From Dunaliella salina (lineage: Eukaryota; Chlorophyta; Chlorophyceae; Chlamydomonadales; Dunaliellaceae), in the NCBI GenBank assembly GCA_002284615.2, contig MU069477.1:124904-144211 (forward strand): DNA of 19,308 nucleotides, written 5' to 3'. Shown here in pieces: positions 16,672 through 19,308 of the stretch; the first letter of the stretch is position 1, and every line of letters starts with the position of its first letter. A program made the translations under genes and the position numbers. Below the pieces are notes generated by a model. That model was not told the origin of the DNA. It saw only the letters and a program-made list of their open reading frames with translations, and did not search any database.

Positions 16672-16999
16672 CCAGCTTCTCAGTTTGCTAGTTGAAATAC
16701 AGCCTTCTATCCAAGTCTGTGCATGCAGCCAACTCTGATGCCCAATATTCCCTCAAAATTCCACTCCATCAACATCTGCACTGAGCACCTTGCAAAGAGT
16801 AGCAGAGGGGGCAACTGAGGCCTAAAATTGCCTGTTTTTAGCATGCTCTTTGCCTAAGCCTCCCCCCACTGGCACCTTTTGAACTGAGGTTCCTATGGAA
16901 GCTTGGCCTGTTTCACGAGCGTCCTCTAACACTAGAGTTCAAGGGGTGCCAGTTGGGGGACATATACCTTGTGTGCCATGGCGTGAAACCTAGTTTCCA
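16672..16999. other. 3' flank of the ABC gene, no gene
   Basis: Follows the ABC stop. No canonical polyadenylation hexamer was recognised, though the algal TGTAA signal was not systematically searched. No ORF with motifs. Confidence 0.45.
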
Positions 17000-17135
17000 C
17001 CACCAAACCTCCATTCCGGACCACCCACTGTACCAAAACTGGTGATTTTGGTGGTTTGGGGTCCTTGTAACAAGAAAACGTCACTGCAAAAAACAAAGTG
17101 AAAAAACCCAGTGGTTGACGAGGTACAGAGTTTCT
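17000..17135 (-). repeat. Dispersed repeat, copy B (inverted relative to copy A)
   Basis: The reverse complement aligns with 9731-9868 over about 130 bp with shared blocks AACCACTGGGT, TTTTTTGCA, TACAAGGAC and GTGGGTGGT. No telomere-like units adjoin this copy. Confidence 0.75.
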
Positions 17136-17484
17136 GGTGTTTCCCTTGGAAAATCCAGCAAAAGAAGCCCTTGTAGGGGTGCTAAACAGGTCAAATTTTT
17201 TCCCAATTCTCAAATATGCAGAACACTAGCAGTGTATATGAGGGTCAATGACACAAAAAAAATTGAGACTGAACGTAGTCAAAGGGTGGGGTTGTAGGCG
17301 GTGATGCCAGGCCAGAAGAGTGATCTGGGGTCCAACAAATTAGTTGGCGTGTTCAGTACAGCAATGGAACACACACACTGAAGGCACAAAAAATGGCTGC
17401 AACGGTTTTAAACTCACATCCACGTAGCACTGGCTAGAAGGTAGTGGTAACTTATCGCTAAGAATTGGCTTCAAAATCACAGAT
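17136..17484. other. No supported gene
   Basis: No exon, no recognised repeat. Confidence 0.45.
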
Positions 17485-17560
17485 GCACAATTTGCAAACG
17501 ACAAAAAAAGGAAGAAAACGGAAAATAAGTTGGCAGAGGGAACTCTCCCTGCATCAAAAT
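17485..17560 (-). mobile_element. LINE 3' UTR fragment, copy 4
   Basis: On the minus strand it has GATGCAGGGAGAGTTCCCTC, then a pyrimidine-rich TTTTCCGTTTTCTTCC stretch, matching the 3' UTR of copies 1 and 3. Only the UTR is present. Confidence 0.5.
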
Positions 17561-17627
17561 GAAAAAACAAGTTAGGTGTGATCCTCTGGATCACATAAAA
17601 AGAGGCGGAGTCCCCCTTCCTCCTCCA

Positions 17628-17630
<3 letters not shown>

Positions 17631-17712
<82 letters not shown>
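17631..17712 (+). repeat. (GT)41 microsatellite
   Basis: An uninterrupted 82-bp GT run. Confidence 0.98.
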
Positions 17713-17713
<1 letters not shown>

Positions 17714-18149
17714 GAAATGGATCATGCTGCACCCCGGCTGGGTATACCCCCTGGTACGTACCCCCCTGCTCATGCACACGAGGACAAAGGAGTTGTGTTG
17801 ACCAACAGTGCAGTTGCAGCTCCCTACATCCATACTTTGACCATTACACATGACAGCATGTCTCCATGAAAGAGCAATATTGCAACGATGTCTGTACCGC
17901 GCCATCGCCAACTCAAGGCGGCAAGAATGCATTGTTATTGATCAATTGAAATTGTTAATAAACGTAATGTTCAGAATGGACGGAATGCTTCAGTGCAGTT
18001 CTCGTAACCTCGGCTGGGCAAGAGGACCTGACTGAGCACCGGACTGCAGCTCCTGAATCAGCAGAAAATATGCTTTCAGATGGCAGAGTTGCGAGAGGGT
18101 GCATGGCTCAAAGCTTGATTCTTTCAGTGTGGACCAGTCAAACCTGGAA
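17713..18149. other. No supported gene
   Basis: Short ORFs only, none with motifs or good splice sites. Confidence 0.45.
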
Positions 18150-18450
18150 AGAACGTATGGGGGCTATGCACCCGAAGGGGGGCTCCGCCCCAAAAGGAAG
18201 AAAAACTACGGAGGCATAGAAACCTCTCCCCACATCAATCAAGGAAAGGGAGACACATTGGCTCAAAGAGCCTTGAATCCCCTTCACCACAAATCCATGG
18301 AGGAGGTTATCTGATGGGGATCTGGAAGCACCTTTTTTCAGAACCTGACTGTGTTGACTGATGTGTTCATGTTTTCAATAACGCGCCTTGTAGTGACAAG
18401 TTGACACAACTTAGTCGCCCACCACTATGACTACAGATCTCTGTACAGAT
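18150..18450 (-). mobile_element. 5'-truncated LINE 3' end, copy 3
   Basis: On the minus strand near 18412-18355 it reads QLVTTRRVIENMNT, parallel to HKFTATRRAIE of copy 1. The following 3' UTR includes gagccaatgtgtctccctt (18258-18240) and GGGGAGAGGTTTC, shared with copy 1. A GGGGCGGAGCCCC-type hairpin sits near 18179-18193. Confidence 0.62.
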
Positions 18451-18585
18451 CTCTACTTGTATACTACTTGACCATTACTTGTAGGATATTTAAACTAGTG
18501 AACTTGGATGGCAACTTGAGTGAACTTGAGTCAACTGGGCTGTACTTAAACTAGCCCCTTAATTAAGTGGACTTATAGTAGACTT

Positions 18586-18819
18586 GGCGGACTTGGCCAA
18601 GTTCAAGTACATACTTGTGATCAGGTCCTCCAGACTAGGCTTCCCAAGTTTACTTGCTCCTGCCTTGGCGTACTTAGCCAAGTACAAGTGCAAGTTGTTA
18701 CTTGTGGCCAGGTTTCCTAGATCTTGTCCAAAGTCTACTTGCTCCTGCCTTGGCGTGCTTAGCCAAATACGAGTACAAGTTGCTACTTGTGGTCAGGTGT
18801 CCTAGATCTTGTCCCCCAT
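18586..18819. repeat. 81-85 bp tandem repeat, three units, ACTTG-rich
   Basis: Units start GGCG-ACTT-GCCAA at 18586, 18667 and 18752. Each has TACTTGTG-TCAGGT near its middle, and units 2 and 3 share CCTAGATCTTGTCC. The flank 18465-18600 is also rich in ACTTG and CAAGT, suggesting older decayed units. Confidence 0.9.
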
Positions 18820-18854
18820 CATGCCTACACTCTTTTTTTCCTTTTCTTTTTCAG

Positions 18855-18918
18855 AGGGCATGTTAAGCATGGCGTTCAAAACTTGATGAACATAACTGTA
18901 GATCTGTGTCTAGCTTAA
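18855..18918 (+). CDS. Tentative terminal exon
   Basis: Follows a very strong pyrimidine tract and acceptor (CTTTTTTTCCTTTTCTTTTTCAG at 18832-18854 apart from minor breaks). One frame reads GHVKHGVQNLMNITVDLCLA then TAA at 18916-18918. It is too short to name, and no upstream exon is identified because the tandem repeat lies directly before it. Confidence 0.25.
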
Positions 18919-19308
18919 GCTCCTTTGCAGTGGCATGCTGTAGATCACCAATGAATACTCACTCACCAACCTGATCTCCACACGTATGCCAAACACAGTC
19001 TACTTCCTCTGACCCAGATCAAATAAATCAACACCCGAGCACGTGCAACCAACGCAGGCATGCATATCCATGGGTATGAACTGGCCAGTTCATCACGCAA
19101 TGATTTAACAGGTTGATCAATCTCTGATCATGATAGGTCTCGAAAACATAGGGTAAAGGGGACACTTTTGCCATTAATGCAGATCAAAATGTTTCAACGA
19201 TATAGAAATTTAGGACATACAGGTCCATGCATGCATATGCATATCCCAAAAACATGTAAATCATGGAACTTGTTTGCAAGACCAACAACATCCACTTCAC
19301 ACACACAC
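18919..19308. other. No supported gene
   Basis: Contains ATGCATGCATATGCATAT (19226-19244), an alternating stretch, and ends in a short CA run at the window edge. Confidence 0.5.

Noticed and set aside
17340..17801. ORFs rich in His-Thr or Val-Cys on both strands
   Set aside because: They are translations of the (GT)41 tract in different frames.

Overview
The window looks like nuclear DNA of a green alga, probably a Chlamydomonadales species of moderate GC such as a Dunaliella relative. This is inferred from spliceosomal GT-AG exons, long (TG)n tracts, a short array of plant/green-algal telomere-type units (CCCTAAA mixed with CCCTAAAA), abundant TGCATGC-like sequence, and a dense load of transposons and minisatellites. 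There are no operons, Shine-Dalgarno sites or CRISPR arrays, and I recognised no tRNA or rRNA gene. Only short parts of the window are convincingly coding, and nearly all of those are transposon-derived or exons of interrupted genes.

Layout. 1-2015: minus-strand, decayed Ty3/gypsy-type LTR retrotransposon (Gag, linker, aspartic protease cut by the window edge). It carries a frame-breaking 148-bp tandem duplication and a 32-bp-arm palindrome just upstream of the Gag start. 2165-2285: small tandem repeat. 2791-3927: a complete small DNA transposon with 17-bp perfect terminal inverted repeats and an 8-bp perfect target duplication (hAT-type), carrying a 183-codon ORF that is not a recognisable transposase. 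4896-7899: plus-strand exons of a gene I cannot name; four exons fit in phase, and one intron holds a 104-bp (TG)n and a 5'-truncated LINE. 8560-8940: a second LINE 3' end. 9482-9870: a direct repeat, the telomere-like array, and one copy of a dispersed repeat whose other copy lies inverted near 17000. 11053-11142: palindromic 30-bp tandem repeats. 11237-11910: a Gly-rich minus-strand (or Pro-rich plus-strand) coding candidate. 12203-12915: two minisatellites. 14293-16671: the last three exons of an ABC ATPase (signature, Walker B, D-loop, H-loop) with a +1 frameshift, a Trp-to-TGA change, duplicated exon pieces and a 600-bp minisatellite in its last intron. 17485-18450: further LINE tails and a (TG)n. 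18586-18819: an 81-85 bp tandem repeat.

The strongest discovery is the 1121-bp hAT-type element. The second is the ABC ATPase locus, where a D-loop exon exists twice, 181 bp apart: one copy keeps the codon but lost its splice acceptor, and the other keeps the acceptor but has a stop. Nothing here works as a multi-gene pathway; the region reads as an intron-rich, repeat-loaded stretch with at least one host gene (4896-7899), one probable host pseudogene (14293-16671) and five or more transposon relics.
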